A DNA stretch of 64,000 nucleotides from Halomonas halophila (GCF_030406665.1 NZ_CP129121.1:930001-994000); one strand, 5' to 3'; shown: positions 21,501-28,981, numbered from the stretch's first letter. Translations and numbers: made by a program. Notes: generated by a model not told the origin, from the sequence alone.

Positions 21501-21926
21501 GGTTACCGCGGGCGGGCACCGGTTCAGGTCCATCAAGGGTACTGGCTCAAGATTGCGCTGCCCTCGATGCTGTTGGGGGAAAAGCTCAAGCTCTCTCATA
21601 ATGCGAGCCGAGGCTTCTGGGCGCCGGCTTCAAGTTTCGAGGATCGAACTGAGCGTTTGCCCGATGAACTGCCGGGATTGGCGGACTACGATCCGCAGGA
21701 GACCCGTGTCTGGCAGGCCTGGCTGCCTGCCGATGTACAAGCCCCGGAGGCGGAATTTTCGTTGTCGATTGATTATCCGGCGACGCTACTGAGCTCCCCT
21801 AATGGCGCTGACTTTGTATTTTATAAGCCAGAGGCAGATGCGGGTGGTTTTACCCTGGAGCCGGCGGAGAATGCCATTGGTCGCCAAGCGATGGGCCGAA
21901 TGTTCAATCTGACGGTCCCGGCTTGA
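18573..21926 (+). CDS. VasX-like membrane-active T6SS effector
   Basis: 1117 residues; the ATG at 18573 overlaps the adaptor stop. The N-terminal region resembles the VasX N-terminal/BTH_I2691 effector family: SMCPLYREGAIFPVRYAID at about 24-42, then YCLRQLRDGWLYVWDE and PYLLYPCRSRIWLAYS. A long helical middle follows. Several hydrophobic segments cluster at about 736-752, 770-785, 830-848 and 876-918, as in pore-forming VasX. A soluble C-terminal domain (about 935-1117) ends the protein. The expected role is depolarisation of a competitor inner membrane. From about base 20,900 on, base composition and codon use become clearly AT-richer than the T6SS genes, matching the immunity genes that follow. 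Confidence 0.82.
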   Translation: MTDRHAQQDARDAEFGETPLGSASMCPLYREGAIFPVRYAIDETSSESEDIQGPHPLAEGWDDHGYPALQTRSYCLRQLRDGWLYVWDEVDRTFHEYRIEGHRFTRIVWPENINDTRPDVREGDGGGESKPYLLYPCRSRIWLAYSSVQWTWRICEHLRSNVDSRERFMRKLDVRSAVEAPGSVAHVGPLTELGQHVADVTPQGAARDFESATVMTRALTEEEQEGSEESAYTTLAFKPEISQDAVLAQVPDKDEALFVALDDDLGIANDLTMQLLGVEMAREQFEDEHGHRLNTALMVQRLCGIDESDLPEAVRDDPEQQRRAIELLDQHYRLKQSDELSTAVNRGSPFDSAIRANANANNRQAQLEAYEAELAELGIEPRDDDDFREWKAKAIWRNDVDYEGALAFIDERQPELERLQLHCRRNREDLTTWLDRLPTSAQALCFDGCNVLQTRALIEFTRMVSEALGASEEGQQWMTERAQQRDNLVGLALFNFSPELEQALTQVAHDFIETEESDGPSVSDAANVASRANETKGVLDLKSVRDSSAFQALAPHVQEFLDTLVTAVQGPAKLAWEGLAYQVLPAVGAGASVSAERLAQGLSQTMQAAFVHPDNAAKNTQLVRDGDFEARHRRWRGNVVRRQNSIRGLRIALARPAAPHDRAAQLKDLNGQQQELDELMTREPKQFVAHQAGSSGGPSETLGFDELREQNRLKLQEGAAAAQARMRGWMNRYGGGLPLLIAGLNLLNVGNTLATIERDGMDSNTRQSLISGLGYTTNAVMALWVVPYWNKHAERVGALSKGTFELAKKGIREWRQLKNWSFVRTAAKLTTRVAGMAVFGAIGALTEALQIWGQLGSTTSTEESLALRAKFTSTVAMGLLSGAQFVGALLGRWIAFAWIMAPWTVWVFAIAGVVYLFSSFIAGHYHREGMRLWLYRSGWGNSPQWSDDDEGQADEWRALLETLYQPSARLEPVTTLGYRGRAPVQVHQGYWLKIALPSMLLGEKLKLSHNASRGFWAPASSFEDRTERLPDELPGLADYDPQETRVWQAWLPADVQAPEAEFSLSIDYPATLLSSPNGADFVFYKPEADAGGFTLEPAENAIGRQAMGRMFNLTVPA

Positions 21927-21940
21927 AGTTATTCGAGATA

Positions 21941-21946
21941 TTGACG
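21941..21946 (+). promoter_or_regulatory. Possible -35-like element before the first immunity gene
   Basis: TTGACG lies in the 67-base AT-rich gap between effector and immunity gene. No well-spaced consensus -10 follows (TTGATT at 17-base spacing), so this is weak. A separate promoter here would keep immunity expressed when the T6SS operon is off, as is usual for immunity genes. Confidence 0.22.
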
Positions 21947-21993
21947 GCTAGTATGTAAGTATTTTGATTCAGTATCTTTAAAAAGGTGTTCGT

Positions 21994-22740
21994 ATGATGT
22001 GGTTCATTCAGCCAGAGAAAAATTACGTTCCTGAGATGCCTTGGGAGCGTGCCGCGGAGTCAGAGGTGATGAGCTGGCAAATTCGGGTGCGTGACTATAA
22101 TACTTTGGTGGCGAATATAGCGTTTCTTATTATTATGCTGTTTTCTGGTAGTGTCTGGTTTTTTTCTGCTTATTCTTTTCTGGGGAAGGACGAGTATATG
22201 CCGACAGTTTGCGTAGCGATGTTTTTTTTGATGACTCCTGTGTTTATGGGCATGACCCATCAGACCTCTATTATCGTCTATCGATTGACGGATAACGGCT
22301 ATGAAAAGATATCGTGGAAACCCCAGATTGATTCGGTGAAGCCGGTGATGAAGTGGACGGCAATTGTCTCTGGTATTGCCGTTCTAGTGGCTACCTTCTT
22401 CAATCCCTACTTTATTCTTGGTGCCGTAGGGCCGGCCGGCTTTGGTTTGATTGCGCTGGCCATGGGGAACTCTGGTGGCTACCAAAAAATGGCTCGTGAC
22501 GAAGAATATGCCAGTTATTCGTGGGACGAAGTGGAAGAAGTCGTTTTTTGGGATAAGCGACGCCTCATTGGTTTGCGAATGAGTTATGAAAATGATGAGG
22601 GTGAGTCGTATTCCATTTATCATAAAATTTATTGCAAAAAGGGCGAGGTTAAAAGATGTCTGGAGTTTGTCCGTAAGAAAGCTTCTTCAGTAAATTATGT
22701 TGAAAGAAAGCTGAACGTTTATGGGTCTTTTGCGACATGA
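21994..22740 (+). CDS. Putative T6SS immunity protein, polytopic membrane protein
   Basis: 248 residues; AAAAAGG precedes the ATG. Four hydrophobic stretches are visible (about 41-64, 70-90, 115-132, 138-158), followed by a cytosolic C-terminal domain with YSWDEVEEVVFW and LIGLRMSYENDEG, which looks like a bacterial PH-like membrane-associated fold. It follows a VasX-like effector directly and is similar in size and membrane character to V. cholerae TsiV2, the VasX immunity protein, though I cannot show homology. Codon use is very AT-rich compared with the T6SS core. The likely job is protection of the inner membrane from the sibling effector. Confidence 0.6.
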   Translation: MMWFIQPEKNYVPEMPWERAAESEVMSWQIRVRDYNTLVANIAFLIIMLFSGSVWFFSAYSFLGKDEYMPTVCVAMFFLMTPVFMGMTHQTSIIVYRLTDNGYEKISWKPQIDSVKPVMKWTAIVSGIAVLVATFFNPYFILGAVGPAGFGLIALAMGNSGGYQKMARDEEYASYSWDEVEEVVFWDKRRLIGLRMSYENDEGESYSIYHKIYCKKGEVKRCLEFVRKKASSVNYVERKLNVYGSFAT

Positions 22741-22933
22741 TTCAAAACGCTATTTTCGAAGGGCTGAGCCTGAGTCAATACATCAGGTTATATGAAATAG
22801 GTTGCAAGGCAGAGTTGCCATGCCCATACATTCTTGTCATGTAAAGCGCGTTGTCTTCTGTCTTCTACGCCGGCCGTAGCGTGGCTTATGGTCGAGCCGG
22901 TCGGAGGCGCTGGAACAAGCAAGGAGGCAGGAC

Positions 22934-24131
22934 ATGATCGATGCCGCGCAGCCGGAAGAACAGCAAGGGTACGAGGACACGGCCTTCTCGGCTGAGAGAA
23001 TCCCCCGGCAGGCACCGCCGCCACCCAAGGGAACCCTCGGCAAGCTAGGTGACGCCTTCGATATAGCGCGCCTGCCTTGGGGACATTATATTGGCGTTAA
23101 TCCGTCAGAGTATGAATATGAGTATTCGGAAGCTTGGTATCGCAACTATAAGTACATGGGTGAGTCAGATTTTTACGACCATACAATGATTAATGAGATG
23201 CGCTGGTCGCAGTTCATCGATGAGAAAATCAGTCTTATCTATCGCTTTTTTCGTTTTTGGTTCGTTTTCTGGACCCATCTTTTTAGTTTTATTGGTCCAG
23301 GAGGAAAAAAGGGGGGGGTGGCTTTTTAGTGGCGTCACGGCGGTTGGAACCATCTTGTTTCTTTTTGCCGCGGATACCATCTTGGCAGCGCTAACACCGC
23401 TAGCGATCGTGGTGGGGGCTTGTGGGGTATGTACTGTGCTAAGAAGACTTTTCGAAACTCAGAGTATTCGTTTCTATAAGAGTAACCAGAATTGGTCGGA
23501 CGATGTCGCTTTTTGCCGCCGCTCCGGCCTGGTCAAGAGCTTTCAGGGCAACTTTCCCTTCTATGAATTCGATGCCTTCATCGAGATGGCGGCGGATATG
23601 AAGGGCAACCAGCGCCATACCCTCAAGGTGCGCCATCGCTACCCGCAGTTCAGCAAGGACAAGCGTAACGGCCTGCCATTGGAATTCACCTTTCCCACCG
23701 ATACCGGCAGCATCGCCGAGCGCTACGCCATGTGGGACATGCTGAGCCGCTTCATGGACGTCAGCCAGCCGCTGCCGGACATTCCCCGGCTGGAGCCGTT
23801 CCGCCATCTCGATCCGACCACCCGGGCCTTCGACGAGGCCGGCAAGCGTGGCCGCCCGGCCACCTACTGGCGTGACCTCTATGCCAGGGTGGACGAGAAG
23901 GAACTGAATCGCCTGCGGGACGAGCATCACGAGAAGGTGAACGCCGCCCCCTGGGGTAGCCGCCCCGATCTGATGGCCCATTCGGTGCCGGGTTATGAAG
24001 ACAGCTACACCGCCGAGCCCGAAGACGTGAATGCCTACGCGCACGCGCCTACCAAGAACGTGCGTTTCGTGGAGCGTCCCGCGGCGGCCTCTTCGGATGA
24101 CGCTTCCGATCAGCACGATACCCAGCGCTGA
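22934..24131 (+). pseudogene. Second putative immunity protein, split by a frameshift in an A6G8 tract
   Basis: AAGGAGG at 22920-22926 precedes an ATG at 22934. The first frame ends at a TAG at 23327-23329. The continuation is open one frame over and runs to 24131. Removing a single G from the G8 run at 23311-23318 joins them into one 398-residue protein with the junction GGKKGG-WLFSG. That restored protein has an acidic N-terminus, two or three membrane segments (about 100-124 and 129-170) and a soluble C-terminal domain, and is close in length and layout to the next gene (377 residues). The 5' half is AT-rich and the 3' half GC-rich. Sequencing error, a true null or a phase-variable tract are all possible. 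Confidence 0.7.
23305..23318 (+). repeat. A6G8 homopolymer at the frameshift point
   Basis: Six A (23305-23310) followed by eight G (23311-23318). A seven-G run would keep the immunity gene in frame. Such tracts are prone to slipped-strand mispairing and to transcriptional slippage, and also to base-calling errors. Confidence 0.85.
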
Positions 24132-24171
24132 ATCTCTCGAGTCTCGGTGCTGACGGCATTACCGAGAGATT
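24131..24171 (+). other. Hairpin with two alternative pairings between immunity genes
   Basis: AATCTCTCG (24131-24139) pairs with CGAGAGATT (24163-24171). A competing inner stem TCTCGGT (24142-24148) can pair with ACCGAGA (24161-24167). The two cannot form together. No T-run follows, so this is not a clear terminator. It begins at the last base of the preceding stop codon. Confidence 0.45.
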
Positions 24172-24267
24172 GGTTATTCGCATGGCAAGGACGCCGTGCC
24201 CCTCAATTTCCGCCAGGGAAGGTGCGCTGTCGCTTGCCCCGGCGGTAGCGTTCTTCAAGGCTCACGC

Positions 24268-25401
24268 ATGTCTGCCAAAGAAACTGAAATTCCCAGACCC
24301 GATATGGCTCAGCCTCACCGCGCCGGAGATATCACTCCTTTCCCGGCAGGCAAGATCATCTACCTTTCCCCTGTGCCCTTGCCCACGGGAGCGGCACCCG
24401 TCGACTTCAATCAGGCTGTCGGCGAGGTCAACGATTCTTATCTGGACTTGGGCGGTAGCCTGCCCACGCCGTTTACCTGGCAGTTTACCCTAGGGATTCC
24501 TTTTATCAGTTATTTGATGCTGGCGTTCTTGATACCTTTGGCATTAGGGGTTGCAGGGTGGATAAGTGGTAAAAGTTTGGATATGTTTTTTTTAATTTCA
24601 GGGCTTGTGTTTGATGAGATATTTGCGACGATGTCCGTGATATGTTTTTTTATATTAGTCATGGCGCTGTTTATAAAATGCCAATACCACTTCAAATTTC
24701 GCAATGATGTTCCCACACGCTTCCACCGGCAGCGTCGTGAAGTGGCCTTTTCGCCGGGCGGCGGCAAGCCGCCGATCGTCGTGCCGTGGGAAAGCGTGGC
24801 GGCCTGGTTCACCGAGGCACAGGGCGCGATCCAGTACGGCGTGCAGCGCCAGTATGCCCTGGGGCTCGGCTTTATCGATCCCGAGACGGGGAAGCAGCAT
24901 TTTGTCGAGCTTCAGCAGCCGGGCCGGCCGCTGGCGATGGGGCTGTGGGAGTCGGTGCGGGCCTATATGGAATACGAGGTGCATACCCGCGAGGAGATTC
25001 AGGATCCGAACGGCCTGCATCGCCCCGAAGATCCGCCCTACGAGGGCGTGCATACCTTCCATCACGCTCGCCGTCGACTGCATCGTCGCCATCGGGATGG
25101 CGAGATCGGCCTGTTCAAGGTTTCCATGTGGTACCTGTGGCACATCATCGATCTGTGGACGATTCCCTTCCATCTCGCCGAGTGGGAAATCCGCGCCATC
25201 CAGAAGGCCGGGCGCAAGACCCTGCCGGCGAGTCTGGAGGAATGGTCGCAGCCGATTCCCAAGGAGGAATGGGCCCAGCCCAGCGAGGTACTCGAGCGCC
25301 TCTCGGCGGAGGTTCGCAAGCGTCACGCCCAGCAGCCCAACCGGCCGATCACCGCCATCTTCGCCGAGGTCTACGCCGAGGAGACGACGCTCCCGGCCTG
25401 A
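24268..25401 (+). CDS. Third putative immunity protein (membrane protein with soluble C-terminal domain)
   Basis: 377 residues from the ATG at 24268, which has AAGG seven bases upstream; an in-frame ATG at 24196 would add 24 residues of unlikely sequence. A Pro-rich N-terminus is followed by membrane segments at about 75-95, 105-125 and 128-140. A large cytosolic domain follows with RFHRQRREVAFS and PWESVAAWFTE, and LGFIDPETGKQHFVEL, which recalls the DUF6708 type found near VasX-like effectors (from memory, not verified). The layout matches the frameshifted gene upstream, so the two are probably distant paralogues. The membrane-segment DNA (24480-24700) is AT-rich; the flanking parts are GC-rich like the host. 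Confidence 0.58.
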   Translation: MSAKETEIPRPDMAQPHRAGDITPFPAGKIIYLSPVPLPTGAAPVDFNQAVGEVNDSYLDLGGSLPTPFTWQFTLGIPFISYLMLAFLIPLALGVAGWISGKSLDMFFLISGLVFDEIFATMSVICFFILVMALFIKCQYHFKFRNDVPTRFHRQRREVAFSPGGGKPPIVVPWESVAAWFTEAQGAIQYGVQRQYALGLGFIDPETGKQHFVELQQPGRPLAMGLWESVRAYMEYEVHTREEIQDPNGLHRPEDPPYEGVHTFHHARRRLHRRHRDGEIGLFKVSMWYLWHIIDLWTIPFHLAEWEIRAIQKAGRKTLPASLEEWSQPIPKEEWAQPSEVLERLSAEVRKRHAQQPNRPITAIFAEVYAEETTLPA

Positions 25402-25497
25402 CGGGAGCGATCGGGGTTGCCGGATGCAGCGATCTGCACGATCGATGCCGCAAGGCCGTTACAATGGCGCCCACATTTATTTCTTGGAAAGCGCATC

Positions 25498-25887
25498 ATG
25501 AAAGATTCGGGTATCAAGGTCGCCACCTATGTCTGCCCGGCATGCAAGGAACGGGTCGGCCTGCGGCATCGCCATGCGCTGCGCCTGCTGCGCAACGAGA
25601 CGGCCGAGTGCCCCAAGTGCCGGGCCGACGATCTCGTGGCGGGGGAGTCACGCGAGACGCTGTCCAGCCATCTTCGCCAGATGGAAGAGGCGGCGAAGCA
25701 GTATTCTCGTATCGTGCTGGTGACGGTGCCGATCATCCTGGCCACCCTGGCGCTGCACTTCTTCGGCAAGATCCCGACGCCGGTCTTTGCGGGGATCTTC
25801 ATCGTCGCCATGGGCGTTCAAATCCTGGGCAAGCCGAGGAAGGCCGTGCGCTCGCCGGTCGAGATCGCGCTGGAGCGCTCGAGCTGA
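25498..25887 (+). CDS. Small zinc-ribbon protein with two membrane segments
   Basis: 129 residues from the ATG at 25498 (GGAAAG seven bases upstream; TACAAT at 25460-25465 could be its -10). A start at 25417 would add 27 residues that look non-coding. Two CxxC pairs at about residues 14-17 and 41-44 (CPACKERVG and CPKCRADD) make a likely zinc ribbon. A soluble helix follows, then two adjacent transmembrane segments (about 73-90 and 93-110). I do not recognise the family. It has host-like composition and ends before a strong terminator. It may belong to the T6SS module or be an independent gene. Confidence 0.6.
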   Translation: MKDSGIKVATYVCPACKERVGLRHRHALRLLRNETAECPKCRADDLVAGESRETLSSHLRQMEEAAKQYSRIVLVTVPIILATLALHFFGKIPTPVFAGIFIVAMGVQILGKPRKAVRSPVEIALERSS

Positions 25888-25923
25888 GCCGCTGGCGATC
25901 GTGACGTGACATGATCGGCCGCT

Positions 25924-25962
25924 AACGACAGGGCCCACTCATCCGAGTGGGCCCTGTTCGTT
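25924..25962. terminator. Bidirectional terminator between convergent genes
   Basis: A long hairpin, arms AACGACAGGGCCCACTC and GAGTGGGCCCTGTTCGTT around an ATCC loop with one bulge. It lies between the plus-strand zinc-ribbon gene and minus-strand psd. Confidence 0.8.
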
Positions 25963-26001
25963 GGTGGCTCGATGGTGAAGCAGGGAGCCGGGCGGTTGGT
26001 G

Positions 26002-26838
26002 TCAGTCGAACTTGCCGAGCCGCTGGCCCATCCTGACCGTCTGTTCCGCGTCCAGGCCGTTGAAATCGACCGGCTCGGCGAAGGTCATCACCACGGTGGA
26101 GCCGAGCTTGAAGCGGCCCATCTCCTCGCCCTTCTCGAGATGCACCGGGGTGTCGAAGCGGATGCGCTGCACGCCGCCACGGGGCAGGGGCGTGATTTGC
26201 CCGGCCCACACGGTCTCGATGGCGGCGACGATCATGGCGCCGACCAGCACCAGCGCCATGGGACCGTGCTCGGTGTCGAAGTGGCACACCAGGCGCTCGT
26301 TGCGGGCGAAGAGGTTGGGCACGTGGTGGGTGGTGGCGGCGTTGACCGAGAACAGTCGGCCCGGCACGTAGACCATCTCCCTGAGCGTGCCGGCCACCGG
26401 CATGTGCACGCGATGGTAGTCGCTGGGCGAGAGATAGACGGTGGCGAAGCTGCCGTCGCGATAGCGCCCGGCGGCTTCCAGGTCGCCGCCCAGCAGGTCG
26501 GCGGCGGTGAAATCGTGGCCCTTGGCCTGGATCAGCCGGCCGTGCTCGAGGCGCCCGAACTGCGAGAGGGTGCCGTCGGCCGGCGAGACCAGCCCCTCGC
26601 CGATGGGGCGGGCGCCGTCCTTCAGCGGCCGCGTGAAGAACTCGTTGAAGCTCGGATAGGCGCTCGGGTCCGGCTGGTGGGCCTCGCCCATGTCCACCTT
26701 GAACTGGCGGATAAAGGCGCGAATGGCGAGGTCCTTGACCCAGGACACCCGGCAGTCGGCGAGCCGGCCGATCAGCCGCGAGAGCAGGTGGTGGGGCAGG
26801 GGATACTGGATCAGGGCGAACAGCTTGGCTGGGGTCAC
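26002..26838 (-). CDS. psd: Phosphatidylserine decarboxylase proenzyme
   Basis: 278 residues. I chose the GTG at 26838 because it gives TPAKLFALIQYPLPHHLLSRL, which aligns with the start of known Psd proteins. A TTG at 26895 would add 19 residues and has no ribosome-binding site. Conserved parts are YPSFNEFFTRPLKDGARPI, SPADGTLSQFG, YLSPSDYHRVHMPVAG and the self-cleavage LGST motif near the end, where the Ser becomes the pyruvoyl group. Psd makes phosphatidylethanolamine at the inner membrane. It follows rhdA on the same strand, an order also seen in Pseudomonas. Confidence 0.93.
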   Translation of the reverse strand: MTPAKLFALIQYPLPHHLLSRLIGRLADCRVSWVKDLAIRAFIRQFKVDMGEAHQPDPSAYPSFNEFFTRPLKDGARPIGEGLVSPADGTLSQFGRLEHGRLIQAKGHDFTAADLLGGDLEAAGRYRDGSFATVYLSPSDYHRVHMPVAGTLREMVYVPGRLFSVNAATTHHVPNLFARNERLVCHFDTEHGPMALVLVGAMIVAAIETVWAGQITPLPRGGVQRIRFDTPVHLEKGEEMGRFKLGSTVVMTFAEPVDFNGLDAEQTVRMGQRLGKFD

Positions 26839-26909
26839 GAGGAGAGCATTCCGGTTATGCGGTGAATCGGAGTTCGGCGATGTCGATGAGATCAATGATA
26901 TGACCGGTT

Positions 26910-27021
26910 AGCTTGAAGCTGGAAGAGCGGCGCTTCGCGCCTGGAAGCCGGAAGAAAACCTTTGGCCGCTTGATGGCCGGGTTCATGCTTTTTTTCCAGC
27001 TTCCAGCTTCCAGCTTCCAGC
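26910..27021. repeat. GGAAGCT-type heptad repeat and inverted copy between rhdA and psd
   Basis: Four perfect tandem copies of TTCCAGC lie at 26994-27021 and abut the rhdA stop. Inverted copies (AAGCTGGAAG at 26916-26925 and CTGGAAGCCGGAAG near 26941) lie about 70 bases away. Transcribed from rhdA this would fold into a large hairpin in the rhdA-psd spacer. A T7 run (26989-26995) sits at the inner edge. Confidence 0.8.
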
Positions 27022-27852
27022 TTATTTCTCGATCGGCGTGTCGTCGCGGTTGCCCCATTCCTTCCAGGAGCCGGGATAGGCGCGCATCTTCCCGAAGCCG
27101 AGCGCCTTGCCCACCAGCCAGGTGAGGCCGCTGCGGTGGTGGGTCTGGCAGTGAGTGACCACTTCCATATCCGGCGTCAGGCCCAGCGTCTCGAGCTCGG
27201 TGATGAGCTCCGCGTAGTCGCGGATGCGCAGGTCGCGCGCCTTGTCCATGGCGTCGAGCCAGTCCAGGTTCACCGCGCCGGGGATGTGGCCGAGGCGCTT
27301 GTTGTCGCCCTTTTCGCCGTCGTACTCGGCGCGGGTGCGGGCGTCCCAGATCGCGAAGCCCTTCTCGCCCAGGCGCTCGGTCAGCTCGACGCGGTCGATG
27401 GCCACCTCGGGATGGAGGATCTCGGCCCGATAGTCGCTGGGCGCGGGGGCGGTCGTCTCGGTGGAGGTCGGCAGCCCGGCGGCGCGCCAGGCGTGGATGC
27501 CGCCGTTGAGATAGGAGTAGCGGGTGTGGCCGATCAGCTCCAGGGTCCACAGCAGCCGGCCGGCCCAGCCGCCGCCCTCGTCGTCGTAGGCCACCACGTG
27601 GGTGTCCCGGGTCAGCCCCAGCGAGGAGAACAGCGCCGACAGCGCCTCGGCGTCCGGCGCCTCGTTGGGCACGTCGCCCTCGCCGCGGAGCAGCCGCTTG
27701 GGGTCCAGATAGACGGCTCCGGGCACGTGGCCCTGCTCATGGCTTTCGGCCTTCAGCGGCACGTCGATGATCAGCAGCGAAGGGGCGTCCAGCTGCGCTT
27801 CGAGCTGCTCGGGCTCGATGATCAGCGGCAGCAGGTTGTCTTCTGAACTCAT
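27022..27852 (-). CDS. rhdA: Tandem rhodanese-domain thiosulfate sulfurtransferase
   Basis: 276 residues from the ATG at 27852, preceded by AAGGAGAGCCCC. Two rhodanese domains are present: an inactive N-terminal one (about 10-125) and a catalytic C-terminal one. The active-site loop is CQTHHRSG at about residue 232, the unusual loop known from Azotobacter RhdA. It transfers sulfane sulfur from thiosulfate to cyanide or other acceptors in the cytoplasm. The neighbouring psd supports the RhdA assignment. Confidence 0.9.
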   Translation of the reverse strand: MSSEDNLLPLIIEPEQLEAQLDAPSLLIIDVPLKAESHEQGHVPGAVYLDPKRLLRGEGDVPNEAPDAEALSALFSSLGLTRDTHVVAYDDEGGGWAGRLLWTLELIGHTRYSYLNGGIHAWRAAGLPTSTETTAPAPSDYRAEILHPEVAIDRVELTERLGEKGFAIWDARTRAEYDGEKGDNKRLGHIPGAVNLDWLDAMDKARDLRIRDYAELITELETLGLTPDMEVVTHCQTHHRSGLTWLVGKALGFGKMRAYPGSWKEWGNRDDTPIEK

Positions 27853-27910
27853 GGGGCTCTCCTTGATCTTTCTGGCCTTAACGTCCTGGCTCGGGCGTGC
27901 CGTTGTGCTC

Positions 27911-28945
27911 TCAGCTCTCTTCGAGACTATCGACGATACGGCGGTAGCTGGCAAAGCGGTCGGCGTGAATCTCGCCGCTCTCGACAGCGGCCAGCAGCGC
28001 GCAGCCCGGCTCCTTGCGGTGGCGGCAGTCGCGGAAGCGGCAGCGGCCGAGGTGCTCGCGGAACTCGATGAAGCCCTCGGCGACCTGCTCCTCGTCCAGG
28101 TGGATCAGGCCGAACTCGCGGATGCCGGGGGAGTCGATCAACTCGCCGGCCTCGGCGTCGTCCTGCTCGCTGGAGGCGAAGCGGTAGAGCCGGGCGGTGG
28201 TGGTAGTGTGGCGGCCCTTGCGCGAGTCCTCGGACAGCGCGCCGATGCGCAGTTCCTCGTCCGGCAGCAGGCGGTCGATGAGCGAGGACTTGCCGACGCC
28301 GCTCTGGCCGACGAACACCGAGGTGCGGCCGGCCAGCCGCCGATGGAGGGCGTCCAGGCCGCCGTCGCGGGCGGTGGTGGTGGTCACCACCGGATAGCCG
28401 AGTGCCGCGTAGCGTTCCAGCAGCGCGCCGAGCTCGCCGCCGTCCTCGGGCAGCAGGTCGGCCTTGTTGAGCACCAGCACCGGCGCGATGCCGGTGGCCT
28501 CGGCGGCCACCAGGTAGCGATCGATGAGGTTGGCGTGGGGCTCGGGCTCCACGGCGAACACGATCAGGATCTGGTCGATGTTGGCGGCCACCGGCTTGAG
28601 CTGTCCCCGGGAGTCGGGGCGCTCGAGCACGCTGGCGCGCTCGCCGCGGGCCACCACCACGCCGCTGCCGTCCTCGCCGGCGCGCCAGATCACCCGGTCG
28701 CCGGTGACCAGCCCTTCCAGGTTGGCGCGCAGGTGGCAGCGCACCGGATCGCCGTCGCCCTCCGGGCGCACGTCCAGGGTGCGGCCGAAGTGAGCGATCA
28801 CCCGTCCGGGCTGTTCGGCGCCGTATTCGCCGGCGTCGAGCTTGTCGGCATCCTGCTGGCCGCGCTTGTCGGCACGCTTGGCGCGTTCGGCCTGGATCTT
28901 CTCGATGCGCCAGCGCTGCTGGCGGGTCAACTTGCGTTTGCTCAT
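27911..28945 (-). CDS. rsgA: RsgA, ribosome small-subunit assembly GTPase
   Basis: 344 residues. Domains: OB fold (about 45-110), then a circularly permuted GTPase in which the NKAD motif (LNKADLL, about 165) precedes the P-loop GQSGVGKSSL (about 217), switch T-rich GRHTTT and DSPGIREFGL. A C-terminal zinc finger has Cys-x4-Cys-x-His-x5-Cys spacing (CRFRDCRHRKEPGC). The basic start KRKLTRQQRWRIEKIQ is typical. RsgA checks late 30S maturation. It is transcribed away from orn, a common arrangement in gammaproteobacteria. Confidence 0.95.
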   Translation of the reverse strand: MSKRKLTRQQRWRIEKIQAERAKRADKRGQQDADKLDAGEYGAEQPGRVIAHFGRTLDVRPEGDGDPVRCHLRANLEGLVTGDRVIWRAGEDGSGVVVARGERASVLERPDSRGQLKPVAANIDQILIVFAVEPEPHANLIDRYLVAAEATGIAPVLVLNKADLLPEDGGELGALLERYAALGYPVVTTTTARDGGLDALHRRLAGRTSVFVGQSGVGKSSLIDRLLPDEELRIGALSEDSRKGRHTTTTARLYRFASSEQDDAEAGELIDSPGIREFGLIHLDEEQVAEGFIEFREHLGRCRFRDCRHRKEPGCALLAAVESGEIHADRFASYRRIVDSLEES

Positions 28946-28961
28946 GAGGGCCCGAAGGTCG

Positions 28962-28981
28962 GTACAATGGCGGCATTGTAC
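28962..28981. promoter_or_regulatory. Palindromic divergent -10 between rsgA and orn
   Basis: GTACAATG (28962-28969) and CATTGTAC (28974-28981) are a perfect inverted repeat around GCGG. Each strand therefore carries TACAAT, a good -10, so one site can serve both orn and rsgA. For orn, TTGCTC at 28938-28943 could be a -35 with 19-base spacing. Confidence 0.5.

Noticed and set aside
23305..23318. Programmed -1 ribosomal frameshift at A6G8
   Set aside because: A -1 slip from the first frame would not enter the frame of the continuation; a net +1 (or -2) change is needed, so the classical A-AAA-AAG mechanism does not fit.
26994..27021. CRISPR-like tandem repeat
   Set aside because: Seven-base units without spacers and no cas genes.
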